Below, piece after piece: positions 53,601-63,268 of a DNA stretch of 64,000 nt. Both the position numbers and the translations under genes were made by a program. The first letter of the stretch is position 1, and each line of letters starts with the position of its first letter. Under the pieces are notes generated by a model that saw only the letters and a program-made list of their open reading frames with translations, did not search any database and was not told the origin of the DNA. Source of the DNA: Methylotenera_A sp031417915 (GTDB lineage Bacteria > Pseudomonadota > Gammaproteobacteria > Burkholderiales > Methylophilaceae); contig JANOWN010000008.1 of NCBI GenBank assembly GCA_031417915.1, positions 23,934 to 87,933 of the forward strand, written 5' to 3'.

Positions 53601-56600
53601 TTGTGACGCCTAGCGGTGCAATTGATATTAAGATTAGCGATAAAGATGGCACTCTACTGTATGACCCAACTCAAGCGGTTTTTATTGGCGCTAATGCCAA
53701 CTTAAGTGCAATCGGCAGCAGTAGTACTTTGCCAGGCTCTCAACCAAACTTGCTCAAAACGCAAGTATTTAATGCGGGTACTATTACTGTAGATGCACCT
53801 AAAGGCGCTGTTGTGATTAAAAATGGCGCAGTGCTAGATGTGTCAGGCACTTCGATTGTAAATGATACTAAAACGACAACAGGCTTTACGCGTGAAACTT
53901 TACATGGTGATGCAGGTACGATTAAAGTGAGTGCAAGCGACGGCTTATTGTTAGATGGCGCTTTTAAGGGCGCAGCTACTGGCACAGGTAGAGGCGGCAC
54001 GTTAGATGTGGGCTTTACTAGTACTAAGTTAGACGCTGGTACACCTATTTTAACGGGCAATAGAGAATTTAACATTACCCAACAAAAGCAACTAGTCGCA
54101 CAGAATTTTGCTCTAGGCGATGCACTGAAAACGCCAGCAGGCAGCGCCTATACTGAAACCAGTACCGATACAATTCGCGCAGGAATTTCAGCAGCCCAAG
54201 TGCAGCAAGGTGGCTTTGCAAACTTGAAAGTTAAATCGTTCGCAGGTGATTCTAGCTTAGGCTTAAAAGACTCAATTCAACTAGAAAATGGTTTAAATTT
54301 ACAATTAGCAGGCAATTTAAAATTAGAGACACCGCAAATCAGTGTAAAAAATGATGGGCTGGCAAAATTAACGGCTAGTCATATCACATTAAAAAGCCCT
54401 AACTCTTCGGTGGATAATGCCAGCATTGCAGCTGGAAACGGCAAGTTAATAACACAATCTAAACAGCTTTATATTGACGGTTTAATGGCAATTGCTGGCG
54501 TTAAAGAAACTTCAATTAATACAACGCAGGATATTAGCGGCCAAGGCACGCAAATTGCTAAAGATGGTTTGCCAGCAATCGCAGGGGGCTTGGTTGCTAA
54601 TGGCGATATTAATTTAAAGGCTAGGCAAATTTATCCTAATACCGCAGCCAGCCTCAGTTTTGAAGCCATCGGTGCAAATAGCAAAATTACTGTGAAATCT
54701 AGTGGAGTAGCAGCCAAGCCATTGCTTTCAGCAGGCGGAACTTTAAGTCTTACAGCAGCTAATGTTGTGCAAAGTGGTGTTGTAACTGCGCCATTTGGGC
54801 AAATAATTGTAGATGCAACAAAGTCAGCCACCTTTACAGCAGGTAGTGTGACTTCAGTTTCTGCTAATAACCAACTGATTCCTTACGGCACTACTGGCAC
54901 GGGCGGACAAGTCTATAACCAAGCAGCAGGCGTCTCAACGCCTTTGCCTGAAAAAGCCATTACGATTAAATCTGCTAATGTGGATTTGCAAAAAAATGCT
55001 GTATTAGATTTGTCTGCTGGCGGCGATATGTTCGCCTATGAATGGGTGCAAGGTATTGGCGGTAGTAAAGATGTTTTAGCGCAACCTAATACCTATGCGG
55101 TTATCCCGAATTTGGGGCAAGATTATGCGCCATTTGATCAGGTATATAGTGGTAGCTCAGCCCCTGTAGGTGTTGGCCAATCGGTATATTTAACTGGCGT
55201 GCCAGGTTTGGTTGCAGGCACATATACGCTGTTACCAGCGCGCTATGCTTTAGTGCCTGGCGCCTTTTTGGTGGAGGCTAATGTAGCAGGTAGTAAATTA
55301 CTGCCCACACAAGTTGCGCCACAGTTAGATGGAGCAACCTTAACGACTGGTTACCGCACAGATATTGGCACAGGCGCACGTGACGCCAATTGGTCAACAT
55401 TCAAAGTAACAGACGGCGCAATTTTCCGCCCAACGGCAGGCACAATTTCTAAGGCACCATCGCAGTATATTCTGACTAGTGCCAACAGTTTTTTTGCAAA
55501 CCCCAATAAAACAGACGGCAAAAAAGTTGTCTTGCCGCAAGATGTGGGTAGGTTATCTATTGATGCCGCCAAGTTAGCCTTAGATGGCGCGGTTGTTGCC
55601 AATAAAGTGGCTGGTGGAGCTGGTTTAAATGTAGATATTAGCTCTACCAATATACGCGTTGTCAGTAACCAAGATTTATCAGACACAAGTAGCTTGCAGC
55701 TAACGGCTGGTAGTATTAATGCCTTAAATGCCGAGAGCTTATTGCTGGGCGGTAGCCGCAAATTGCAAAATGGTGTGGTAGAAATTACCACCAATGCAGA
55801 AACGGTAAGCGTTGAAAATAATAGTGCCAATATAGTTAAAACACCTGAATTTATTGCAGCAGCAAAAGACAACATTACGGTTAAAACTGGCGCAGCGATC
55901 AATACTGGAGTAGCTTCAAAAACACCAGCTAAAACCGTCATTAAAGCTGATGGCGAAGGCGCACTATTAGCATTGTCATCTAATAACGATATTAGCTATA
56001 GCCGCACTGGCGGTTCAGCAAGCTCTACTCAAGGCGAGCTTAATATTGAAGCTGGCAGCAGCCTAAAAGCGGGTAATTCGGTGGTGTTAGATGCTACTAA
56101 GTCAGCAAGTTTATTGAGTAGTGTTAGCTTGCAAGACGGCGGCAGCGCAACCTTCGGCGCGAATCGTATTTTAATAGGCGATGCACCGACTAATATTGTA
56201 GGCTTGAATGTGAATGCTGGTGCGCTGACAGCGCTGGGGCAGCTTAAAGCTTTAACGCTCAATAGCTATAACAATATTGATACGTTTGGCAGTGTGGGTT
56301 TTGGCAATAGCCAGCTAGATTTAACCATGAATGTCGCAGGTATCGTCGGTCATTTGGCCAAAGGTGAAACTGTCGCGCCCGCCAATGCTGCACCTAGCGT
56401 CATTACTGCAAAAACATTTACGCTTAAAAATACACAAAATGCACAGTTTGCAGATGCTACAGACCCCTCTGGTAGAGGCTTGGATATTAACGCCGCTACG
56501 GTAAAGCTAGATGGTGGTGAGACGGTAAGTGGAGTAATGCAAATAGCAGGATTCACAAAGTTAAATATCAAAGCAGATGAAATTCGCGTAGTGAATAAGG

Positions 56601-59600
56601 GCGAAGCCAGTTTTAATGTTGCAGAAACTAAATTTACGACAGGCCTCTTAACGGCAGATACGGCAGCAGATTATAAAATTAATACTAATGAGAAACTTGA
56701 AATTGCACAGCTAGCAAATGCTGTAACCAGCACAAACAAAGGCTTTGGCGCCAAGCTGGATATATCAGCTAAAGACTTAACAGTTGCCAGCAATATTGAT
56801 TTGTCATCTGGCAAGTTGGCACTCGCCGCAACCAATGATTTGAATATTGCAGCTGGTGCAAATTTAAGTGCTGCCTCAACAACTAACACATTTTACGACA
56901 AAACGCTGACTGCAAATGCAGGTAGCGTCACACTAACTTCTACTGCGGGTAATGTGAATGTGGGTACAGGCGCAGTAGTGGATGTGACGAGTCAAAGCGA
57001 AGCTAACGCTGGCTTGGTGAAAGTGCTTGCAACTAATGGCACAGCAAATATTGCGGGTGATTTAAAAGGCGCTGCAACGGGTACAGGCAAAGGTGGCGTA
57101 CTGGATGTGGATGTAAAAACACTGGCAGATTTAAGCACCACTAACAACCGCGCCACAGGCTTTGATGAAGGCCGTCAATATCGTGTGCGTACAGGCGATG
57201 TTGCGATTACTGGCACAGGCGTAAATGCACTAAAAGCACGTGAAACCATTGTGAGTGCGGACGCTGGCAAAATTACAGTTTCGGGCGACATTATCGCCAC
57301 CTCGCCTAAAAATAGCCACATTGGTTTGTATGCTGGCAATGGCGTTACGCTAGAAAGCACTGCGAACTTAGAAGCTAAAAGCACAAAAGTTGGCGAAGAA
57401 GGTGGCAAGGTAGAAGTTTATACGCGTACAGGAAGTTTAGATTTAAAAACAGGCTCTAGTATTGATGTGAGTGGTGGTGCAGGCGCAGTTAATACTGGTG
57501 AAGTGCATTTGCGCGCACCTAGAATAGGTGCGGGCGCTGGCAATGGAGCTGCAGTGACTAATCTTGCAACTGATATTGTTGGTGAAAAATCCACTGTGCT
57601 GGAAGCATTTAAAACTTTTCTTGGGGTGACGGAGGTTGCGACTGGGAGTGGAACGGGTGCAGTTTTAGGGTTTGACACAGTTGCAAGTGATGTCAATAGT
57701 TTTATGGGCAATAAAGATGCGATTGTGGCTAGCTTAGGCAAAGCTGGTGATGAGGCCTTCCACCTGCGCGCAGGTACTGAAATCCAATCAGATAATAATT
57801 TGGCGATTAATGGAGATTGGAATTTATATTCAGCCTCACGTACAGGCAACGAGCCAAGTGTGCTCACATTGCGAGCAAAAGATAATATTACTTTTAACGG
57901 CAGTTTAAGTGATGGCTTTGATGGTTTTACAGTAGCCTCATCTGGTGTGATTGGCGGAGGTGATTCCACATCATACAGAATTGTCGCGGGGGCAGATTTT
58001 AGTGCCGCAAATATACTTGCAACTAATGCAAATGCAACCACAGGAAATATTACTGTTAACAACGGCACTAGCACCAATACTCGAGTTATACGCACAGGTA
58101 CGGGCAATATTGATATAGCAGCTGGCGGCAATTTACTGATGGGTGGGGCAAATACGGCGATATATACAGCAGGCCGCAATGCTGGCGCGCTAGTGGGATT
58201 TGATCTGCCAACTGGCACTACTAATTATTTAACTGATGGTGGAGATATCAAAATCGCAGTTAAAGGAAATATTGTAGGCGGTGAGTCGCAGACGAACAAT
58301 CGACAATTAGTCAATCAATGGTTATTCCGTCAAGGCGGTGGCAGTGGTAATTTAGATACAACATGGTGGGTGCGCCCAGATTTGTTCAAACAAAGCTTGG
58401 CAACTCTAGGTGGTGGAGATATTAATATCAATGCAGGCGGCAATATTAGCAACTTCTCTGCATCTGCGCCAACAACGGCAAGGTTTGATAGCAACGGCAC
58501 AACAGGAAACCAATCGATTGATGGCGGTGGTGATGTCACTGTTAAGGCGGATGGTGACATTAACAATGGTGTTTACTTTGTCGCTAAAGGCGATGGTGAA
58601 ATTGATGCTGGCGGATCAATTCAAAAACAAGGCAATACTTTCGGCACGATACTTGCGTTACAAGATGGTGAATTTAATGTGACTGCGGGTAAAAATGCTT
58701 TTATCGAAACGACTATTAACCCAACCTTAGTGAGTCAATCGACAACAAATGCCACTGTAATTAATACAACTGGAATCAACTCATACTTTAATACCTACTC
58801 ACCTCAAGCGGCAGTCGATGTTTCTAGCTTGATAGGTAATGCAGTGTATGGTGGCAATAGCGCAATACTAAGCAATGCAGCTGGTTTGGATTCATCAGTA
58901 ACTGGTAGCCTTAAATATGCCCCCAGTCATTTAAAAGTGGTATCACAAAATGGCGATGTAACTATAGGTGACATTACATTGCTACCTTCACCCACTGGGG
59001 ATTTAAAAGTACTTGCTGCGAATAATGTTGGCTTAGGTAATATTTTAATGTCAGATGCAGACCCAGCCTTGCTGCCAAATGCACTGAAACCTATCTCAAG
59101 GACTAATTTCTCCACATCAATTGCGGCTCAGCTATCAACGCATTCTTCAAACTTACTACACAAAAATGATGTGGAGCCAGTATTGATAGTTGCTCAAAAA
59201 GGTAATATTTCTCCAGCTGGGAATTCGACGATCATACTGCCTAAAGCCGCAAAAATTGTTGCAGGCAAAGATTTAAATGGACTTAAACTGGACATTCAAA
59301 ACAATAACCCAAGTGATATTAGCCTGATAAAAGCGGGCAATGATATTAAAGTAGGTGATGTCACTGTGAGTGGCCCAGGTAACTTATTGCTTCAAGCTGG
59401 TCGCAATATTGATTTATCTAATACCAGCGCAAGAATTGCGACTACTGGTAATGCAGGCTTGGTAAGAAACACGCAGACTGTTCAGATAAGCAATACCGCA
59501 TTGCCTAGTGAGGGCGCTTCTATTACCTTGCAGGCTGGCTTGGGTAAAGGTGCAAATGTGCAAGGCTATATAGATCAGTACATCATTGGTGCTGGCCCTG

Positions 59601-60598
59601 TTGCGTTGGCGGACGATGCAACTAAATTAGCTGAATATCGCGCCGCGACTACTCGCGCTTTAACAGATTTTATGCGTAAAACAACGGGCAATAATGCCTT
59701 GACAGACGCACAAGCATTGGCGCAATTTAACGCTTTGAACTTAGAAGCTAAAACTATATTTGCGAATAGACATTTAAGCAGTGAGTTACTCGCATCTGGT
59801 GAAGGCTTTGCCAAAGCGGGTAATCATAATCGTGGTTATGACGCAATCGCAAAACTGTTCCCCACTATAAATGAGGGCGATATTGCCTTATACAAAAGTA
59901 AAATTAGCACTAACAATGCCGGAAGTGTTGACCTGCTTGCGCCTGGCGGTTTGATTAACGTTGGCGTTGCAGGTGGTGCGAGCGATGATGTCGGCATCAT
60001 TACCGAAAAAACGGGTGATATTCGTGCCTTTGCAAATAAAGGCTTTGAGGTCAATCAATCAAAAGTGATTACTCAGTTTGGTGGTGATATTACGGTGTGG
60101 TCAACTACGGGGACTATTGATGCAGGGCGCGGCTCGAAAACCGCAACTTCTATCCCCGAGCGTATTGTGCTTACCGATGTTGATGGCAATACTACAGTTG
60201 AAGTAAAAGGTGTGGCAGCAGGTAGTGGTATTCGCGCACAAAGTTACGATCCAGACGGCCCAAATGGCTCTAAAACTGAGCCCAAAAAAGGCAAGGTGGC
60301 GCTTATTGCGCCAATTGTAGATGCGGGCGAAGCTGGGATTGAGGCAGGGGATTTGTTGCTTGTTGCGCCGATTGTGCTTAATGCAACTAACATTCAAGTG
60401 CAAGGCAACTCATCTGGTGTACCTATCGCTGCTACTACCAGCTTGGCTGGTGTGAGTGCAGGTTTGTCGCCAGACGCAATCAATTCGGCAACAGCGGCAG
60501 TAGCGCAAAGTGTTGCACAATCTGCAAACCAACAAGCATTTGTAAAACCAGTGTTGCCTTCCATTATTTCAGTCGATGTGATTAGTATAGGTGACTAG
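50693..60598 (+). CDS. Filamentous haemagglutinin-like TpsA adhesin (DUF3739)
   Basis: 3301-residue secreted beta-helix protein. Extended signal peptide (ESPR-like 1-25, MNQGIFKLVYSKVLNMHVPASE; hydrophobic core 41-59 ending SAFA), TPS secretion domain about 60-320 (ILDWQKLNLNAGELLKFNQQ, FINTNGIIFG), a very long repeat-rich shaft of GG.I.V.A/LSAG..I motifs, including two copies of a KGAATGTG[RK]GG block near 1105 and 2130, and a C-terminal DUF3739-like region about 2950-3260 (NAGSVDLLAPGGLINVG, GDITVWSTTGTIDAGRG, LIAPIVDAGEAGI). No Cys beyond the signal region is seen and no C-terminal anchor. AAGGAAAGCAAA precedes the ATG. Confidence 0.95.
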   Translation: MNQGIFKLVYSKVLNMHVPASEAVRSRGAKSSKRIRKHAKNLFCLVLAASFAFMGSAFAGPAGLVPGTQAWINATITGATSNSLTITQTAPKAILDWQKLNLNAGELLKFNQQGNRTWSALNRIHDLNPSILDGSVFADGNVYFINTNGIIFGHNAQFNVGSLYAGTLDITDNLFNAGILSAPFKPVFQGVGGFVTVEGGARLNTASGGKVLLFAPTVTNNGIINTPDGQTILAAGKKVYLQSSTDPAGFMVEVDGGGTATNLGKIVADRGNITMMGLAVNQQGTLSATTSVRANGSIHLLAQDKAVESAGGVAGARNGIVTLGKGSITEVKPEYENKEETIASQAFKTSDVKIEASLVNIDGTISAKGGNVTVNALNPASAELVSENPNGLENRIYLGNNAVIEVSGVDAVAPMSRNQLEIQLFSDQLKDAPILRDGGLFKETVYVDARKGTQLFDIAPFLALKGATVAEKMTKAGTIKLSTPNDLIAEKGSVMNVSGGSTTYEAGAIRETNLYYNGKLVPISEAKPGIPYDLKADIYTVKDDKWGVTRGWDLVGGSTNKWGDFYNSNGRDLNTLVLGTNVASYFEGGDAGKLDLTAPGDNNNTQNLQLAGQVLANTRVSTQQMISQTIPKGGVFIASANDLLIAKNANELAAGFNQKLSNNFQSSMSSDLFAQGFNDVDLTKVNKLTVNEAIQLEPNGKLVIGGSANINADIIAPSSDIKLGVLPGAVTTVADGVTISSAGTFTNDRVGVAGQYSRPAAINGGSIDAGLVSFGKNVTVDASAGAWVDNKGVLHQGEAGNIKFSTSKTIDDSVKLQAYGFKQNGELSVAFVTPNNLNEQTVNIGGNFGTSNIDIDIGLEFFSKGAFSKYDISAFNVNLGGTGSAQEIYAQASTWQMNAGFINAAGGQPMSLVASPFLQPETTRSPVSLSFSASKLGGTLTLAENTTLRTDRGGSVSLAAGKQVNVLGDIVTPSGAIDIKISDKDGTLLYDPTQAVFIGANANLSAIGSSSTLPGSQPNLLKTQVFNAGTITVDAPKGAVVIKNGAVLDVSGTSIVNDTKTTTGFTRETLHGDAGTIKVSASDGLLLDGAFKGAATGTGRGGTLDVGFTSTKLDAGTPILTGNREFNITQQKQLVAQNFALGDALKTPAGSAYTETSTDTIRAGISAAQVQQGGFANLKVKSFAGDSSLGLKDSIQLENGLNLQLAGNLKLETPQISVKNDGLAKLTASHITLKSPNSSVDNASIAAGNGKLITQSKQLYIDGLMAIAGVKETSINTTQDISGQGTQIAKDGLPAIAGGLVANGDINLKARQIYPNTAASLSFEAIGANSKITVKSSGVAAKPLLSAGGTLSLTAANVVQSGVVTAPFGQIIVDATKSATFTAGSVTSVSANNQLIPYGTTGTGGQVYNQAAGVSTPLPEKAITIKSANVDLQKNAVLDLSAGGDMFAYEWVQGIGGSKDVLAQPNTYAVIPNLGQDYAPFDQVYSGSSAPVGVGQSVYLTGVPGLVAGTYTLLPARYALVPGAFLVEANVAGSKLLPTQVAPQLDGATLTTGYRTDIGTGARDANWSTFKVTDGAIFRPTAGTISKAPSQYILTSANSFFANPNKTDGKKVVLPQDVGRLSIDAAKLALDGAVVANKVAGGAGLNVDISSTNIRVVSNQDLSDTSSLQLTAGSINALNAESLLLGGSRKLQNGVVEITTNAETVSVENNSANIVKTPEFIAAAKDNITVKTGAAINTGVASKTPAKTVIKADGEGALLALSSNNDISYSRTGGSASSTQGELNIEAGSSLKAGNSVVLDATKSASLLSSVSLQDGGSATFGANRILIGDAPTNIVGLNVNAGALTALGQLKALTLNSYNNIDTFGSVGFGNSQLDLTMNVAGIVGHLAKGETVAPANAAPSVITAKTFTLKNTQNAQFADATDPSGRGLDINAATVKLDGGETVSGVMQIAGFTKLNIKADEIRVVNKGEASFNVAETKFTTGLLTADTAADYKINTNEKLEIAQLANAVTSTNKGFGAKLDISAKDLTVASNIDLSSGKLALAATNDLNIAAGANLSAASTTNTFYDKTLTANAGSVTLTSTAGNVNVGTGAVVDVTSQSEANAGLVKVLATNGTANIAGDLKGAATGTGKGGVLDVDVKTLADLSTTNNRATGFDEGRQYRVRTGDVAITGTGVNALKARETIVSADAGKITVSGDIIATSPKNSHIGLYAGNGVTLESTANLEAKSTKVGEEGGKVEVYTRTGSLDLKTGSSIDVSGGAGAVNTGEVHLRAPRIGAGAGNGAAVTNLATDIVGEKSTVLEAFKTFLGVTEVATGSGTGAVLGFDTVASDVNSFMGNKDAIVASLGKAGDEAFHLRAGTEIQSDNNLAINGDWNLYSASRTGNEPSVLTLRAKDNITFNGSLSDGFDGFTVASSGVIGGGDSTSYRIVAGADFSAANILATNANATTGNITVNNGTSTNTRVIRTGTGNIDIAAGGNLLMGGANTAIYTAGRNAGALVGFDLPTGTTNYLTDGGDIKIAVKGNIVGGESQTNNRQLVNQWLFRQGGGSGNLDTTWWVRPDLFKQSLATLGGGDININAGGNISNFSASAPTTARFDSNGTTGNQSIDGGGDVTVKADGDINNGVYFVAKGDGEIDAGGSIQKQGNTFGTILALQDGEFNVTAGKNAFIETTINPTLVSQSTTNATVINTTGINSYFNTYSPQAAVDVSSLIGNAVYGGNSAILSNAAGLDSSVTGSLKYAPSHLKVVSQNGDVTIGDITLLPSPTGDLKVLAANNVGLGNILMSDADPALLPNALKPISRTNFSTSIAAQLSTHSSNLLHKNDVEPVLIVAQKGNISPAGNSTIILPKAAKIVAGKDLNGLKLDIQNNNPSDISLIKAGNDIKVGDVTVSGPGNLLLQAGRNIDLSNTSARIATTGNAGLVRNTQTVQISNTALPSEGASITLQAGLGKGANVQGYIDQYIIGAGPVALADDATKLAEYRAATTRALTDFMRKTTGNNALTDAQALAQFNALNLEAKTIFANRHLSSELLASGEGFAKAGNHNRGYDAIAKLFPTINEGDIALYKSKISTNNAGSVDLLAPGGLINVGVAGGASDDVGIITEKTGDIRAFANKGFEVNQSKVITQFGGDITVWSTTGTIDAGRGSKTATSIPERIVLTDVDGNTTVEVKGVAAGSGIRAQSYDPDGPNGSKTEPKKGKVALIAPIVDAGEAGIEAGDLLLVAPIVLNATNIQVQGNSSGVPIAATTSLAGVSAGLSPDAINSATAAVAQSVAQSANQQAFVKPVLPSIISVDVISIGD

Positions 60599-60618
60599 AT
60601 ACATGCCTTAAGATAGGG

Positions 60619-60650
60619 CGCCTATTTCGGTAACGGACTAGGCGTTTTAT
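60619..60650 (+). terminator. Weak terminator after tpsA
   Basis: CGCCTA/TAGGCG stem with a 14-base loop followed by TTTTATTC, 20 bases after the stop. The following module may have its own promoter. Confidence 0.5.
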
Positions 60651-60728
60651 TCTATTTGTCACATAGTTTTAACCAAGCTGAAACATAGCTTTATTAGAAT
60701 TTCTCAATCAATTTTAATAAGCTCAGCG

Positions 60729-62444
60729 ATGTCAATTACTTACTTCAAAACAATCCAGAAAAAACATTTTTTATTCTGGTTCACTTCACTATTGTTCACT
60801 TTTTCTACATTCGCTCAAGCCGAGTGGAATGCAGAATGGACGGTACGCAATAAAATTTCTATCAGCGCTCAAACTATAGCTGATGGCAGCGCACCTGTAG
60901 TGGTGCGTTTGCATTCAGGTAACTTTGATTTTACTACCGTCAATATCGATGGCTCTGACATGCGTTTTATTGCGGCTGATGATAAAACTGAACTTAAGTA
61001 TTTTGTTGAAAAGTTTGATGCAGTCAATGAACTGGCCATCATTTGGGTGCAATTGCCAGCGGTAAAGGCGGATGATAAAGACGCGCATTTTTGGCTTTAC
61101 TCTGGCAATGAAAAGGCTACTGCAAGCACCAGCACAAAAACGACATGGGACGCTAGCACCATAGCTAATTTTCATTTTTCAGAAAATTCTTTGTCTCTTG
61201 ATAGTTCCGCAACTGGCTTGTCTGCTGGCGGTGAAATCACAACACAAAAGGCTGGCTTGTTAGGTGAGGCAGCAGTATTCTCAGGTAAACCGTTTGTCAT
61301 TTCTGTTAATCCAGCACTTAAGCATGTGGCGGGCGCTGGCTACACGTGGTCAGCCTGGATTAAACCTACAAGCTTGCCACAGACGGCCACTTTGTATAGT
61401 CAAAACGATTCCATAAGTTTAAAGATTGATGCTCAAAAACTAAGCTTAAATGTAGGCGAAAACAATATTGCAGGCGGTGAAGTTAAGGCGGCAGCTTGGC
61501 AGCATGTGGCTTTCACGCTTGAAGGTGGTAAAGCCAACATTTACATCAATGGTGTTTTGGCGGGTTCTGGTGAAGCGCCAGGTGTGAATGCAGAAGCCGA
61601 TGTGAAAATAGGTGATGAGTTTGTTGGCGAAATGGATGAATTAGGGATTGCCAATGTGGCTCGCAGTGCGGCATGGCTTAAGCTTGCAGCTAGTGCTCAG
61701 GGTGTAGATAGCCAGTTGTTAAAAATTGCTGCTGGCGAAGGTGAAGAAGGTGCGGAAGAAGGCGAAGGCGAAGCCAATTACATCGGCATACTAATCAACA
61801 GCTTAACCTTAGATGCAGAAATCGTCATCGGTATTCTTGCCGTGATGTTTGCAATTAGTGTATGGGTCATGTGGACAAAAGCTGTGTTGGTATCAAAAAC
61901 AGATAAAGATAATAAAAGGTTTCTAGCGCGCTTTCAAAAAGCTGATTCAGCAGATTTATTGGATTTAGATAAAGGTGCAAATTATCCAAATTCTACTTTG
62001 TATGGCTTATACAAAGCAGGTTTGCGTGAGATTAAAAAACGTCAACACGAAGGCGAAAAGCTATCACTAAGTGGCGCATCAATGGATGCGATTAAAGCTG
62101 CGATTGATGCAGACTTGGTGCGCGAAACTCAAAAACAAAATGCAGGTATGGTTTTGCTTACCATTGCGATTTCGGGCGGCCCATTCTTAGGTTTGCTAGG
62201 TACTGTGGTCGGCGTGATGATTACCTTTGCGGCAATTGCGGCAGCAGGCGATGTGAACGTAAATGCGATTGCGCCAGGTATTGCGGCTGCACTTTTAGCG
62301 ACTGTGGCTGGTCTGGCGGTAGCGATTCCTGCCTTGTTTGGCTACAACTACCTTGCTAGCAGAATCAAAAATATCACCATCGCCATGCAGATTTTTGTGG
62401 ATGAATTTGTGACGCGCTCTGCAGAGCTTTACGGTAAAGAGTAA
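60729..62444 (+). CDS. exbB: DUF2341/LamG-like lectin domain fused to ExbB/TolQ proton channel
   Basis: 571 residues. Signal peptide to about 31 (STFAQA), DUF2341-type domain about 55-130 (NIDGSDMRFIAADDK, FWLYSG), LamG/concanavalin-like beta-sandwich about 175-330 (YTWSAWIKP, WQHVAFTLEGGKANIYINGVLAG), acidic linker 337-349 (Gly/Glu only, nearly), then ExbB: spans near 363-384, 472-503 (LLTIAISGGPFLGLLGTVVGVM) and 516-540. ExbB forms the pmf-driven motor with ExbD. The large extracytoplasmic lectin-like domain is not in standard ExbB; I know such fusions only as uncharacterised annotations. Confidence 0.9.
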   Translation: MSITYFKTIQKKHFLFWFTSLLFTFSTFAQAEWNAEWTVRNKISISAQTIADGSAPVVVRLHSGNFDFTTVNIDGSDMRFIAADDKTELKYFVEKFDAVNELAIIWVQLPAVKADDKDAHFWLYSGNEKATASTSTKTTWDASTIANFHFSENSLSLDSSATGLSAGGEITTQKAGLLGEAAVFSGKPFVISVNPALKHVAGAGYTWSAWIKPTSLPQTATLYSQNDSISLKIDAQKLSLNVGENNIAGGEVKAAAWQHVAFTLEGGKANIYINGVLAGSGEAPGVNAEADVKIGDEFVGEMDELGIANVARSAAWLKLAASAQGVDSQLLKIAAGEGEEGAEEGEGEANYIGILINSLTLDAEIVIGILAVMFAISVWVMWTKAVLVSKTDKDNKRFLARFQKADSADLLDLDKGANYPNSTLYGLYKAGLREIKKRQHEGEKLSLSGASMDAIKAAIDADLVRETQKQNAGMVLLTIAISGGPFLGLLGTVVGVMITFAAIAAAGDVNVNAIAPGIAAALLATVAGLAVAIPALFGYNYLASRIKNITIAMQIFVDEFVTRSAELYGKE

Positions 62445-62447
62445 ATC

Positions 62448-62858
62448 ATGTCAGAAGGCGTCAAAGAAGAGAACCAGCTATACGACGAAATTAACATTAC
62501 GCCAATGCTGGATTTGGCTTATGTGTTATTGGTGATTTTTATCATCATGACCACTGCATCAGTACAAGGTATTAAGGTGGATACGCCACAAACCTCGAAC
62601 TCTGCACCACTGGCTAAGCCGCAGATGCGGGCAATTACGATTACCAGTGATGGCAGCGTGTATTTAGATGCCTATCCAGTAGATATGGCGACTTTGGAAC
62701 AACGTTTGGGTGAATATAAAAGTGGCAACCCTGAATTGCCAGTGGTGTTAAAAGGGGATGCCGCCGCACACTATGAAAAAATCTCTGAAGTGCTGGAGAT
62801 ATGTAAAAAATTAGATATTACTGAAGTAGGGCTGATAACGAAAAAGGTGGCTGAATAG
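62448..62858 (+). CDS. exbD: ExbD/TolR-type protein 1
   Basis: 136-residue bitopic protein. Membrane helix INITPMLDLAYVLLVIFIIM with the conserved proton-path Asp22, then a periplasmic domain with GDAAAHYEKISEVLEICKKL. It partners the ExbB fusion encoded three bases upstream. Confidence 0.95.
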   Translation: MSEGVKEENQLYDEINITPMLDLAYVLLVIFIIMTTASVQGIKVDTPQTSNSAPLAKPQMRAITITSDGSVYLDAYPVDMATLEQRLGEYKSGNPELPVVLKGDAAAHYEKISEVLEICKKLDITEVGLITKKVAE

Positions 62859-62859
62859 T

Positions 62860-63264
62860 ATGCAAGTACAAAATGATGCACAGCCTTACGACACCATCAA
62901 CATTACGCCGATGTTGGATTTGGCCTATGTGTTATTAGTGATATTTATTTTGATGACGACGGCTGGTGTGCAAGGTTTAACCATGAACTTGCCTAAGCCA
63001 TCTAACAAGCCAAGCACCGAAAAGCACGATATAAAAATTGTGCAAGTGCAGCAAGGCGGTGGCGTGACGATTAATGGCGCAGGCGTGAGCATGGGCGAGC
63101 TTGAAAGCCAATTGAATGCGGCAAAAGCAGCCGACCCCAAATTTAACGTGATGATAAAAGGTGACGCAAAAGCGCCTTATGCTGGGATTGTGGGCGTGAT
63201 TGATTTGGTGAATAAGTTAGAAATTGAAAATGTAGGCTTGGTAACAGGGCGCATTGGCACATAA
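62860..63264 (+). CDS. exbD: ExbD/TolR-type protein 2
   Basis: 134 residues; same helix TINITPMLDLAYVLLVIFIL with Asp20 and periplasmic VMIKGDAKAPYAGIVGVIDLV. A tandem duplicate of the previous gene, one base apart, diverged in the periplasmic part. Many TonB systems have one ExbD; two suggests a heteromeric rod. Confidence 0.95.
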   Translation: MQVQNDAQPYDTINITPMLDLAYVLLVIFILMTTAGVQGLTMNLPKPSNKPSTEKHDIKIVQVQQGGGVTINGAGVSMGELESQLNAAKAADPKFNVMIKGDAKAPYAGIVGVIDLVNKLEIENVGLVTGRIGT

Positions 63265-63268
63265 AGCA

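Noticed and set aside
55351..55941. Long open frames on the minus strand under tpsA (also 57418-58218)
   Set aside because: They mirror low-complexity Ala/Gly/Thr coding of tpsA; no promoters or start signals, and proline/Ala/Leu composition typical of shadow frames.
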